DNA from: Candidatus Magasanikbacteria bacterium RIFOXYD12_FULL_33_17
GTDB lineage: Bacteria > Patescibacteriota > Patescibacteriia > Magasanikbacterales > UBA922
Length of the DNA stretch: 14,655 bases
Direction of reading: 5' to 3'
Assembly (NCBI GenBank): GCA_001783255.1
Contig: MFRB01000129.1
Span: 1 to 14,655 of the forward strand
Under the pieces are notes generated by a model, which did not search any database, was not told the origin of the DNA, and saw only the letters and a program-made list of their open reading frames with translations. The first letter of the stretch is position 1; each line of letters opens with the position of its first letter. Shown here piece by piece: positions 1-6,554 of the stretch. Position numbers and translations under genes: made by a program.

Positions 1-716
1 CACACAAAACATCAGCAATCATTAGTACTATAAGTGTAGCTATAATTTCTCTTTTTTTACTTGGTTACTTCAAATATATTCCTTTGGCAGTTATAGCCTC
101 TATCTTGGTATTTGTTGCTATTCAAATGGTAGGAAAAGAACATTATCTAAAATTATGGCACTATGAAAGAACAGGATTTTTTGTGTCTATTTTTGTTGCT
201 ATTATTACCATCCTTATAGATCCTATTTTTGGTATATTATTTGGAGTATCAGTTTCTCTTTTGATTTTTGTAAACAATATTTCACACGGACATTTTGAAT
301 TAAAAGTAAATAGTTTTGAAGAAGGTATTGTGGACTCTGATTCAGGCGTAAAACTCAAAGAAATAAAAGAAAACGCTGATGTATTATTGTATTCTTTTAG
401 TGGTAAATTATGTTATATAAATAGCCAAGCACACTTAGAACGTTTCGAAACAAATCTAAAAAAATATAAAATTATTATTTTGAGATTACGTGAAGTTCAT
501 TTTATAGACGCTGACGGTGTGGCAGCTCTTGATGAAATAATAGACATTATCGAATCTAGAAATCAAAAAGTATTATTGACAAGCATTGATCAAAATTCTC
601 TTTTCTTATTAGAAAAAATGTCAATTGGCTACAAAAAATTAAAAGAAAAAGGACTGATTTTCAAAAAAACAGAAGAGGCTCTTTTATCTATCAATATTCC
701 TTTACAAAAATCTTAA
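1..716 (+). CDS. SulP-family anion permease, C-terminal part with STAS domain (5' partial)
   Basis: The reading frame is open from position 3 to the TAA at 714-716 (237 residues), so the gene starts outside the window; the internal TTG at 84 is not the true start. The first 90 or so residues are hydrophobic and include the SulP-like stretch YIPLAVIASILVFVAIQMV, followed by a further membrane segment containing DPIFGILFGVSVSLLIF. The last 110 residues form a soluble STAS domain, with the strand-helix signature LRLREVHFIDADGVAALDEI at about residues 160-180. SulP proteins are inner-membrane carriers for sulfate, bicarbonate or related anions, and the STAS domain is cytoplasmic and regulatory. 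The loop that carries the phosphorylatable serine in SpoIIAA-type STAS proteins reads DADG here, so that kind of switch is unlikely. The substrate cannot be told. It has no evident link to the genes downstream. Confidence 0.88.
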   Translation, partial: HKTSAIISTISVAIISLFLLGYFKYIPLAVIASILVFVAIQMVGKEHYLKLWHYERTGFFVSIFVAIITILIDPIFGILFGVSVSLLIFVNNISHGHFELKVNSFEEGIVDSDSGVKLKEIKENADVLLYSFSGKLCYINSQAHLERFETNLKKYKIIILRLREVHFIDADGVAALDEIIDIIESRNQKVLLTSIDQNSLFLLEKMSIGYKKLKEKGLIFKKTEEALLSINIPLQKS

Positions 717-726
717 ATAAAAATAA

Positions 727-749
727 GACATATCACAATTTGTTATGTC
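727..749. other. Small dyad after the permease gene
   Basis: GACATA and TATGTC arms enclose a second dyad, ACAA and TTGT, with a 2-nt bulge on the left side and a 1-nt centre. It lies 11 nt after the permease stop. It has no following T-run, so it is a weak terminator candidate; an operator or an RNA-processing hairpin is equally possible. Confidence 0.3.
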
Positions 750-775
750 ACACTTGAAATTGTAGAGAACGTAAT

Positions 776-805
776 TTGACTACAACAAAAGATTATTGTT
801 ATAAT
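776..805 (+). promoter_or_regulatory. Sigma-70-type promoter with extended -10
   Basis: A -35 box TTGACT (776-781) is separated by 18 nt from a perfect -10 box TATAAT (800-805), with TG at 797-798 giving an extended -10. The predicted start lies about 20-25 nt before the ATG at 835. It would drive the thioredoxin-like and dsbB genes. Confidence 0.7.
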
Positions 806-834
806 AGTAAAATATAAAATATAATAAAAAATAC

Positions 835-1218
835 ATGAAAAAAAAATCAAAATTAATAATCTCAGTATTACTTGCACTTATAGTTATAATTGCCTTTAGT
901 TACTTCCTAGTTTTGCAAAATAACAAACCTGGTAAACTAGATGATTTTGCCAAATGTTTACAAACACAAGGTTCAACCTTTTACGGTGCTTTCTGGTGTA
1001 CTCATTGTAAAGAACAAAAAGCTGAATTTGGTAAATCTGCCAAATATTTACCTTATGTAGAATGTTCAACCTCTGATAGTAACGGACAATTGCCAGTCTG
1101 TACTAATCAAAAAATTGAAAGCTACCCAACTTGGATTTTTGCCGATGGCACTAGACAATCAGGAAAAATTTCTTTGACAGAACTAGCCTCAAAAACTAGT
1201 TGTGAATTACCTAAATAA
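835..1218 (+). CDS. Membrane-anchored thioredoxin-like protein (VKOR-type Trx domain, DsbA-like role)
   Basis: This 127-residue protein has an uncleaved-looking N-terminal membrane segment (about residues 7-27) and an outward-facing thioredoxin-like domain. The active site is C55-T-H-C58 in the context FYGAFWCTHCKEQK. The likely cis-proline is P98 in SYPTW, and the central stretch KYLPYVECS is present. This pattern is that of the thioredoxin domain usually fused to the C-terminus of bacterial vitamin K epoxide reductase homologues, but here it stands alone. Further cysteines are C41, C77, C89 and C123. The next gene is dsbB, 8 nt downstream, so the pair likely forms a disulfide relay: this protein oxidises exported substrates and DsbB reoxidises it. 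The ATG at 835 precedes the lysine-rich signal region; no Shine-Dalgarno sequence is visible. The fold call is confident; the direction of redox flow is inferred from the partner. Confidence 0.85.
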   Translation: MKKKSKLIISVLLALIVIIAFSYFLVLQNNKPGKLDDFAKCLQTQGSTFYGAFWCTHCKEQKAEFGKSAKYLPYVECSTSDSNGQLPVCTNQKIESYPTWIFADGTRQSGKISLTELASKTSCELPK

Positions 1219-1226
1219 AATTTTAT

Positions 1227-1754
1227 ATGACAGAAATAATAAACAAACTTTTATCTTTAGGAACACTACTATCTCATATATTTTTGATAATAGCTATTAT
1301 ATTACTTCTTATAAAAAAAGAAAAAAACTTTATCAAAGATTTTTTTGGAAAACACGGTCTACTTTTTGCTTGGTTGATTGCTTTATTTTCTGCAGTATTA
1401 AGCCTTTATTATTCTGAAATAGTAGGTTTTGAACCTTGTTCACTTTGTTGGTGGCAAAGAGTTTTCATCTATCCACAGGCTATATTCTTAGGAATTGCTT
1501 ACTTCAAAAAAGAATTCCAACATTCTTCACTGTACGCAATAGTATTATCTATCATAGGTGGTGTAATTGGAATATATCAAAACGCTTTATACTACGGAGC
1601 TCCTCAAATTGGAGCTTGTGACGGTTCAGCTACAGCTGTTTCTTGTACCAAACTATATATCTTAGAGTTTGGATATATTACTATTCCTATCATGTCTCTT
1701 ACGGCTTTTTTACTTATAATTTTCTTTTTAAATTTGGCGAGAAAAAGCAAATAA
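1227..1754 (+). CDS. dsbB: Disulfide bond formation protein DsbB (BdbC-like)
   Basis: This 175-residue integral membrane protein has about five hydrophobic segments (near residues 11-29, 43-62, 76-92, 100-118 and 148-169). The DsbB hallmark CSLCWWQR is at 71-78, giving the first cysteine pair C71/C74. A second pair, C131 and C140, lies in the next outward loop. DsbB passes electrons from its DsbA-like partner to quinone in the membrane and so keeps the partner oxidised. The partner here is almost certainly the thioredoxin-like protein encoded 8 nt upstream. E. coli DsbB has four membrane segments; the extra N-terminal segment here is a variation. The TAA stop merges with a 7-nt repeat array, and a terminator follows 30 nt later. 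No Shine-Dalgarno sequence precedes the ATG. Confidence 0.92.
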   Translation: MTEIINKLLSLGTLLSHIFLIIAIILLLIKKEKNFIKDFFGKHGLLFAWLIALFSAVLSLYYSEIVGFEPCSLCWWQRVFIYPQAIFLGIAYFKKEFQHSSLYAIVLSIIGGVIGIYQNALYYGAPQIGACDGSATAVSCTKLYILEFGYITIPIMSLTAFLLIIFFLNLARKSK

Positions 1755-1784
1755 CACGAGTCACGTAACACGTATCACATAACA
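1754..1784 (+). repeat. 7-nt quasi-tandem array, (A/T)CACGTA family, left copy
   Basis: Four consecutive heptads begin at 1754, 1761, 1768 and 1775 and fit the unit (A/T)CACGTA with one or two changes each, followed by ACA. The array starts on the last base of the dsbB stop codon and ends on the first base of the terminator stem. It is the inverted counterpart of the array at 1851-1877. Confidence 0.8.
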
Positions 1785-1806
1785 AAACCGCTACAAAGCG
1801 GTTTTT
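1784..1806. terminator. Bidirectional intrinsic terminator between dsbB and comFC
   Basis: Stem AAAACCGC (1784-1791) and GCGGTTTT (1798-1805) with a 6-nt loop and a T-run to 1806. The convergent genes dsbB (+) and comFC (-) end on either side. The A-run before and T-run after the GC core make it usable on both strands. Confidence 0.8.
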
Positions 1807-1850
1807 ATATTAAGGATTATTTTGAGGTTATTGTTCGTAAAATTAATTGT

Positions 1851-1877
1851 TACGTGATACGTGACTCGTGTTACGTG
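1851..1877 (-). repeat. 7-nt quasi-tandem array, (A/T)CACGTA family, right inverted copy
   Basis: Heptads at 1851 and 1858 are both TACGTGA, the one at 1865 is CTCGTGT, and 1872-1877 begins another TACGTG. Read on the minus strand it matches the left array at 1752-1784 but lacks one 7-nt unit. The two arrays can pair with each other around the terminator. Confidence 0.8.
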
Positions 1878-1940
1878 CCAAATCCAAAGATAAATGTTTC
1901 TAACTTTGTATTTCTAAAAAACCAATACCCCTCACTTAAA

Positions 1941-2636
1941 TCACCCCCTAGCCAAACTAAAACCTATTACCTTAGCAACTTTATTTGATTTCAAAACTTT
2001 GGCACATTCTTGCATAGTAGAACCAGTCGTAAAAACATCATCAACTAAAATAACATTTTTATTTTTAAAATCTTGTTTTTTATAACAAAATTCAAAAGCA
2101 TCTTTCAAATTTACCAATCTTTCTTGTCTTTTAAATTTGGCTTGAGGCTTGGTATACCTTGTTCTTTTCAATAAATTAACCACAGGTTTATGCATTTTTT
2201 TAGCTAATATAACCGCAATTTTCTCAGATTGATTGAAACCTCTTTCTATATAACGTCTACCGTGCAATGGTACAAAAGTTATAGCATCGAATTCAGGCAA
2301 ATCATTATTAGACAAGAAACTTGCTATCATTTTTTCAATAGTTTTTTCTAAATCCTCTACATATTGATATTTAAAACAATGCATTATTTCTCCTATCAAG
2401 TCTTGTTCATCATATTTAGTGACAGCAATCTCAGCGTCAATAAATAATGGCTGACAACCTAAACAATAATCCCCTGTTTTATTTTCTTGATGACAAACCG
2501 GACAACAAAAAACACCCGACAAATCGAGTGTTTTTAAACATTCTTCACACACAAAATCACCCTCTTTTGCACAATTAAGACAGTTCACTGGAAAAAAAAT
2601 ATCTTTAATAGAATCTAATATCCCTCCAAAAGACAT
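1941..2636 (-). CDS. comFC: ComF family phosphoribosyltransferase-like competence protein
   Basis: This 231-residue protein has the ComFC layout. The N-terminal zinc-binding part has cysteines 19, 22, 30, 33, 48, 58 and 61 in CxxC-type pairs. A phosphoribosyltransferase-like domain follows, with RGFNQSE (132-138), the RxRxTxxQ-like stretch RTRYTKPQ (158-165) and the PRPP-loop motif VILVDDVFTTGST (195-207). In competent bacteria ComFC is a cytosolic factor needed for uptake or integration of incoming single-stranded DNA; its exact reaction is unsettled. It is the last gene of the secretion-like run, starting 16 nt after the previous stop, which suggests that the machine has a DNA-related role. 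A terminator-like hairpin lies inside its early coding region (2507-2535). It ends in TGA. Confidence 0.9.
   Translation of the reverse strand: MSFGGILDSIKDIFFPVNCLNCAKEGDFVCEECLKTLDLSGVFCCPVCHQENKTGDYCLGCQPLFIDAEIAVTKYDEQDLIGEIMHCFKYQYVEDLEKTIEKMIASFLSNNDLPEFDAITFVPLHGRRYIERGFNQSEKIAVILAKKMHKPVVNLLKRTRYTKPQAKFKRQERLVNLKDAFEFCYKKQDFKNKNVILVDDVFTTGSTMQECAKVLKSNKVAKVIGFSLARG
2507..2535 (-). terminator. Terminator-like hairpin inside comFC
   Basis: On the minus strand (the coding strand of comFC) a 12-bp stem, with one G-U pair and a 4-nt loop, is followed by six U. The arms are 2508-2519 and 2524-2535. It overlaps comFC codons of about 34-43 (TLDLSGVFC). It has the form of an intrinsic terminator, but translating ribosomes could suppress it. 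Confidence 0.5.
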
Positions 2637-2652
2637 AAGAAAATTTAAAAAA

Positions 2653-3243
2653 TTATATTTTTACATCCCACACACCATCAACCTTCCATTCATTATTTAT
2701 TAACTTGAAATCTACTTGTACAGTTTTTTGTTCATTACTTTTTTCGATATTTTTGCCGACTTCTTTTGCAAAAGATTGTGTTATTTCTAAAACAACAGTA
2801 GCTAATCCTGTAGACTTATCAAAAGAAGTAAGCTTCGAACTCAAGACATTGCTAGTCACACCACTATAATTACTATCTTTTTTTTGAGTTTGGGTATTCA
2901 TCCAAGCTACCATATTAGCACTAGCGCTACTTTTTAATTCTGTAATATGAATATTATTATTTTGATTGGAATATGTAAAAAATCTTTCTACAAAAAATAT
3001 TGCCATCTGTTTGACATATAATTCTTCTGGCGTACCATCTGGCTTAGTAATAATTTGATTATTATTGAGTATAATATTTGGATTACTGGAATCAATAACA
3101 TTTTGATTAGTAGAAGTGACATTATTACCAGTATCTTTGTTATTGTTTTGTTGTCTTGTATACAACAAAGCAAAGATAATTACTAATAACATAGCAACTG
3201 CAATCCCTGAAGCTATAAAAATTTTTTGTCTAAGTGTAAGCAT
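2653..3243 (-). CDS. Single-pass membrane protein, possibly VirB8/TcpC-like
   Basis: The protein has 196 residues. A short cytoplasmic N-terminus is followed by one membrane helix (about residues 9-28), an Asn/Ser/Thr-rich linker (about 31-66), and a small outward domain (about 72-196). That domain opens with an aromatic helix (YVKQMAIFFVERFFTYS) and ends in strands closing with VDFKLINNEWKVDGVWDV. This topology and the closing W-x-V-x-x-x-W strand resemble the NTF2-like periplasmic domain of VirB8/TcpC-type secretion components. I do not recognise a family by sequence, so this is a fold-level guess supported by position: it starts 9 nt after the virB4 stop and comFC follows 16 nt later. A VirB8-like protein would bridge the inner-membrane complex to outer parts. 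It could also be an unrelated lineage-specific surface protein. Confidence 0.6.
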   Translation of the reverse strand: MLTLRQKIFIASGIAVAMLLVIIFALLYTRQQNNNKDTGNNVTSTNQNVIDSSNPNIILNNNQIITKPDGTPEELYVKQMAIFFVERFFTYSNQNNNIHITELKSSASANMVAWMNTQTQKKDSNYSGVTSNVLSSKLTSFDKSTGLATVVLEITQSFAKEVGKNIEKSNEQKTVQVDFKLINNEWKVDGVWDVKI

Positions 3244-3252
3244 AAAAATATA

Positions 3253-5136
3253 TTATTGATTTATTTCCCCTTGTTCCATTTGTTCTTGAAATTCTTTTTT
3301 GGCTCTTTCAATATCCATTAATTGTTGTGGATTGGAAGTAACCAATTGATCTTCAGTATAAGAAGCTACTATTTGAATAGCAACGTGCTTATTACCCGCA
3401 AAAAATATTCCTTGTCCAACAGGACTATCCAACAACAAATATTTTTCACCTTCTGTTAACATAAAAGTTTTTTGGATAGTATCTATAGCAGACGGAGTTT
3501 GTCTAAGTAACAACTGCATCGATGAATTGTTCACAATAGCTTGACCATAAGGTGAACGTAAAAAATCATTTACATCTTGAGTAATAGTAGTAACACCTAA
3601 GAAATATTTACGACAACGTTTAACAAGTGCATACATGAATTTAGCACTATCTTCATGCATCATCAACCACCAAGCTTCATCAATCATCAGTAAACGTTTC
3701 TTACGTTCTGAACGAACAATATTCCAAATATAATTGACTAAAGTATAAATAGCCATGGGACGAAGTTCATCTTCCAAATCACGCACACTAAAAATAACCA
3801 ATTGATTACTAGTATTTACATTAGTAGGAGAATTGAAAAGACCAGCGAAAGTACCTTCGGTAAATTTCTTGAGTCTAATAACCAAATTTTCGGCACCTTC
3901 CATACCAGCCAAAACATCTACCAAATCTTGCATAACAGGAGGCTCTACTGTAGCCAAATCACTATTGATAGTTATATCTTTTTTAGCATAAGTTTCAAGT
4001 AAGGCCCTGTCTAAGAGTGAATCTTCAGTGGAAGTCAAATTACCAAGCATAATACGCAAAAGGCCCTTGAGCGTGATAACAGCGCTTCTGATGATGTCTT
4101 CTGTAGAGACCTGCTGTCCAACTGGACGAGGTAAGTCAAAAGGATTTACTTTACTTTCAGAAGCCAAAGAAATATTAACATAAGTTCCATTCACAGCCTC
4201 TGCCAAATGATCATATTCCATTTCAGGATCGATAACGATGACGTCAACTCCAAGCATCAAACTACGTAAAATTTCCAATTTTACAGCATAAGATTTACCA
4301 GCACCAGATGTAGCAAATACTACCATATTAGCATTTTGCAAAGAAAATCTATCAAACAAAACAAGACTATTGTTATGACGATTTATACCATACAAAATAC
4401 CATCATCACTAGTAAGCTCCGACGAAATAAAAGGAAATGAAGCTGCAATCGGTGAAGAATTCATGTTGAAAGAAATAACAAGTTCATCAATACCCAAAGG
4501 CATAGTAGAATTGAAACCTTGTTCAGATTGAAATAAAACATGTTTACTATGAATCAATTTTGATCCAAAAATATTATGAATATCTTCCGTATTTTTGTCT
4601 AATTCTTTTTTATCAGCAGAATAAAGAGTAATATAAAAAGCAAATTGAAAAAAATGTTCAGTACCTTGTGTCAAATCATCACGTAAAGATTCAATATCAC
4701 GTAAAGCAGTCTCACGTAAAGGATCACGAGCCGCCCCTTTTTCAGCATCAGTGGACAATTGTGCTTGCAAAGCACCTACTTTGTTTTTTAATTGTTTTAA
4801 AATAATAGCGGAATTAACAGGATAAAAAAACATACTAACATCCATACTCAAATTCAAATTGAGGATAGTAGAATTCCAACCAACAGAAATATAACGAGGA
4901 TAACTTGTAATAAAAATTGTACGCAAAAAAGTATTACCTAGTTGCAAAAAATTAGACTCTACTTTGAAAGCAGATGGCGAAATCAAATCACGAATAGCTA
5001 CAGTACCTTCACGATACACTTTTTCTTCTTCCAAAGTTATCAATTCTTGCGCTATTTTCTTTTCTTCACTATCTTCAAGAACAGCAGAGTTAGCTGCGTT
5101 TTTTGTCTTACCTCTGAATATTGGTCTAAATGGCAT
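3253..5136 (-). CDS. virB4: VirB4-family ATPase of a type IV secretion-like system
   Basis: This 627-residue protein has the full VirB4 P-loop ATPase architecture. The Walker A motif ATSGAGKS is at 275-282 and the Walker B motif RLLMIDEAWW is at 481-490 (D486, E487). Downstream are the conserved TTITQDVNDF (516-525) and the sensor-like QLLLRQ (541-546). Residues 50-240 match the usual middle region, beginning ISPSAFKVESNFLQLG. VirB4 proteins are hexameric inner-membrane-associated ATPases that energise assembly and substrate transfer, also in conjugation and pilus-type systems. The first third of a typical VirB4 N-terminus is reduced, and the preceding gene encodes a separate TraC-like N-terminal domain. 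That gene ends 118 nt upstream; the next gene starts 9 nt after this stop, so co-transcription is likely. No Shine-Dalgarno sequence is visible. Confidence 0.93.
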   Translation of the reverse strand: MPFRPIFRGKTKNAANSAVLEDSEEKKIAQELITLEEEKVYREGTVAIRDLISPSAFKVESNFLQLGNTFLRTIFITSYPRYISVGWNSTILNLNLSMDVSMFFYPVNSAIILKQLKNKVGALQAQLSTDAEKGAARDPLRETALRDIESLRDDLTQGTEHFFQFAFYITLYSADKKELDKNTEDIHNIFGSKLIHSKHVLFQSEQGFNSTMPLGIDELVISFNMNSSPIAASFPFISSELTSDDGILYGINRHNNSLVLFDRFSLQNANMVVFATSGAGKSYAVKLEILRSLMLGVDVIVIDPEMEYDHLAEAVNGTYVNISLASESKVNPFDLPRPVGQQVSTEDIIRSAVITLKGLLRIMLGNLTSTEDSLLDRALLETYAKKDITINSDLATVEPPVMQDLVDVLAGMEGAENLVIRLKKFTEGTFAGLFNSPTNVNTSNQLVIFSVRDLEDELRPMAIYTLVNYIWNIVRSERKKRLLMIDEAWWLMMHEDSAKFMYALVKRCRKYFLGVTTITQDVNDFLRSPYGQAIVNNSSMQLLLRQTPSAIDTIQKTFMLTEGEKYLLLDSPVGQGIFFAGNKHVAIQIVASYTEDQLVTSNPQQLMDIERAKKEFQEQMEQGEINQ

Positions 5137-5221
5137 AAATTAGTTGAATTGTTTTATTAGATTGCTAACGCTTAAATTTAATTTCCAGATGTTTTTTTAT
5201 GAAAGCTCCTTTTCAAAAATT

Positions 5222-5252
5222 ATTAATTAGTAATTATTAATTACTAATTAAT
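5222..5252. repeat. Perfect 31-nt palindrome built of 7-nt units (ATTAATT family)
   Basis: Two perfectly complementary 15-nt arms (5222-5236 and 5238-5252) flank a single T at 5237. The same stretch divides into heptads at 5222, 5229, 5236 and 5243 of the form A(T/G/C)TAATT. It lies just after the TraC-like gene stop (minus-strand reading). It contains no GC core or terminator shape. Confidence 0.85.
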
Positions 5253-5254
5253 TT

Positions 5255-5941
5255 CTAAATTTCTTCTATTTGCTGTTTATCGATATCTCCCAATTGCTCA
5301 GCAAAAGAAATGTCTGGATTATAAGTATTATAATATAATTCTATAAGAGATTGGGTATCCAACTGTGCTACTTGCAAACCAATACCTTCCAAACCAGAAG
5401 AAACTTGTCTAACACGCAAATCTAAATCTTCTTTACGTTGTCTAAATCTTTCATCTTTTAGACGCAAAGTAATCGCCGGTTTTATAACCTCTTTGAATCT
5501 TGCCCAAAAACTTTTTTTCTTATTAGAAAGTGGATCATAAGAAACTATTACATAATACTTCTTTGTCATGATTTTGCCAATATCTACCAACTCTTCAATA
5601 AATGAACGATAATCTGCAGTCTGCACACGCAAAAGTTCATTGGTTTGTTTTTTTTCTTGGGCAATAAGTTTTTCCAAATACGGCTTTATTTGCAAACGTC
5701 TAGATTGCACACAAATCTGTACAGGAAAATCCAAAGAATTCAAAAAACCAACATAAGATGAAATTATACCATTTTGTTCATCTTCTGATTTCAAAGAAAA
5801 ATTTATACTAGAAGTGATCAGTACTGAACGCAAAGTTCCATCTTTCAAAACCACTACTCCATCTTTTATTTCAGCTATTTGCAAATAAGTTTGGGTACTT
5901 GGTTTTTTGGCTGTTTTTTTAACGGCTTTTTTATTTTTCAT
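5255..5941 (-). CDS. TraC/VirB4 N-terminal-domain-like protein
   Basis: This 228-residue soluble protein begins with a Lys-rich tail (MKNKKAVKKTAKKP). A core of about residues 18-85 follows, reading like the N-terminal domain of VirB4/TraC ATPases (IAEIKDGVVVLKDGTLRSVL, then an amphipathic segment ending in FPVQICVQSRRL). A charged helical part comes next (about 86-125, 140-185), then a C-terminal helix around LDTQSLIELYYNTYNPD. It has no Walker motifs, so it is not an ATPase by itself. The next gene is virB4, whose product lacks most of this domain, so the two proteins probably act as one split VirB4 unit at the inner face of the membrane. The 118-nt gap with a palindrome argues against a recent frameshift. 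The family assignment rests on motif shape and neighbours. Confidence 0.75.
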   Translation of the reverse strand: MKNKKAVKKTAKKPSTQTYLQIAEIKDGVVVLKDGTLRSVLITSSINFSLKSEDEQNGIISSYVGFLNSLDFPVQICVQSRRLQIKPYLEKLIAQEKKQTNELLRVQTADYRSFIEELVDIGKIMTKKYYVIVSYDPLSNKKKSFWARFKEVIKPAITLRLKDERFRQRKEDLDLRVRQVSSGLEGIGLQVAQLDTQSLIELYYNTYNPDISFAEQLGDIDKQQIEEI

Positions 5942-5992
5942 ACTTTAAACTTACGATATTGTTTAACAATATATTATTATGATAAAAACGAA

Positions 5993-6064
5993 CCTCACCC
6001 CGGCCCTCTCCTACCAAGAGAGGGAGACTCCGGTTTTCCCTCCCCTCGTAGAGGAGGGGTTTTC
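5993..6064. repeat. GC-rich double-hairpin intergenic element
   Basis: A C/G-rich island sits in AT-rich surroundings. Hairpin 1 pairs CCCTCTC (6004-6010) with GAGAGGG (6018-6024). Hairpin 2 pairs the C-rich 6042-6047 with the G-rich 6051-6059 around GTA, with one bulge, and is followed by TTTT. The CCTCACCCC...CCCTCTCC...GAGAGGGAG pattern resembles small repeats scattered in many bacterial genomes. It fills most of the 169-nt gap between the PrgI and TraC-like genes. Confidence 0.7.
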
Positions 6065-6110
6065 TGTATAAAAAATACTTTATTCAATCTACCTGTTTAA
6101 CTCTCATACA

Positions 6111-6542
6111 TTATAGCTCATCTTCTGGTTTATAAAAACCTCCAGTGTTGACAAGTAAAGCCAAATCTCTGATATGTCTACGTTTTACATTTTTTTTACC
6201 AACATCCATCTTTTCAGGTGCTTTGAATTGTTTACGTAAATCATCCAGTTCTCTTTTGTCATAATATTTACGCCAAATACGTAAAGATGGTTTTTTGGCT
6301 GACTGGATAATATTCAAAACAAAATAATGAAAAGTTTGACCATTTATTTTTACAAAAGCAAACAACAAAGCTAAACCACCAAATAATACTAAACTAAAAA
6401 TAAAAAAAGAAAAATCACCAAAACGATAAAATAAAAAAATGATTATACCCGCAACTAAAATAATCAAAAATTGTCTGGTAGTAACAGGACCAATAATTTT
6501 GTCTTCAACATCTATAAATTGTGGTACGACAAATTGTTGCAT
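6111..6542 (-). CDS. PrgI-family membrane protein (VirB3-like role)
   Basis: This 143-residue protein begins MQQFVVPQFIDVEDKIIGPVTTRQF-type, with the typical opening pattern VPQFIDVEDKIIGPLT of PrgI family members. Two close membrane helices follow at about residues 24-40 and 45-65. The cytoplasmic tail contains INGQTFHYFVLNII, then RIWRK and a lysine-rich end. PrgI proteins occur next to virB4 in Gram-positive and CPR secretion clusters and are thought to take the place of VirB3, anchoring the VirB4 ATPase to the membrane. It starts 12 nt after the preceding gene stop, which suggests co-transcription. No Shine-Dalgarno sequence precedes the ATG. Confidence 0.87.
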   Translation of the reverse strand: MQQFVVPQFIDVEDKIIGPVTTRQFLIILVAGIIIFLFYRFGDFSFFIFSLVLFGGLALLFAFVKINGQTFHYFVLNIIQSAKKPSLRIWRKYYDKRELDDLRKQFKAPEKMDVGKKNVKRRHIRDLALLVNTGGFYKPEDEL

Positions 6543-6554
6543 AAACTAATTAGA

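Noticed and set aside
161..358. Minus-strand reading frame opposite the permease gene
   Set aside because: It lies wholly inside a well-supported gene on the other strand and has no recognisable content.
5206..5211. Shine-Dalgarno-like AAGGAG on the minus strand between TraC-like and virB4 genes
   Set aside because: No start codon follows at a usable distance, and the frame after it stops within a dozen codons; it is too far from the virB4 ATG.
5137..5254. A frameshift or pseudogene splitting one virB4 gene in two
   Set aside because: The gap is 118 nt, and both flanking proteins have plausible starts and ends.
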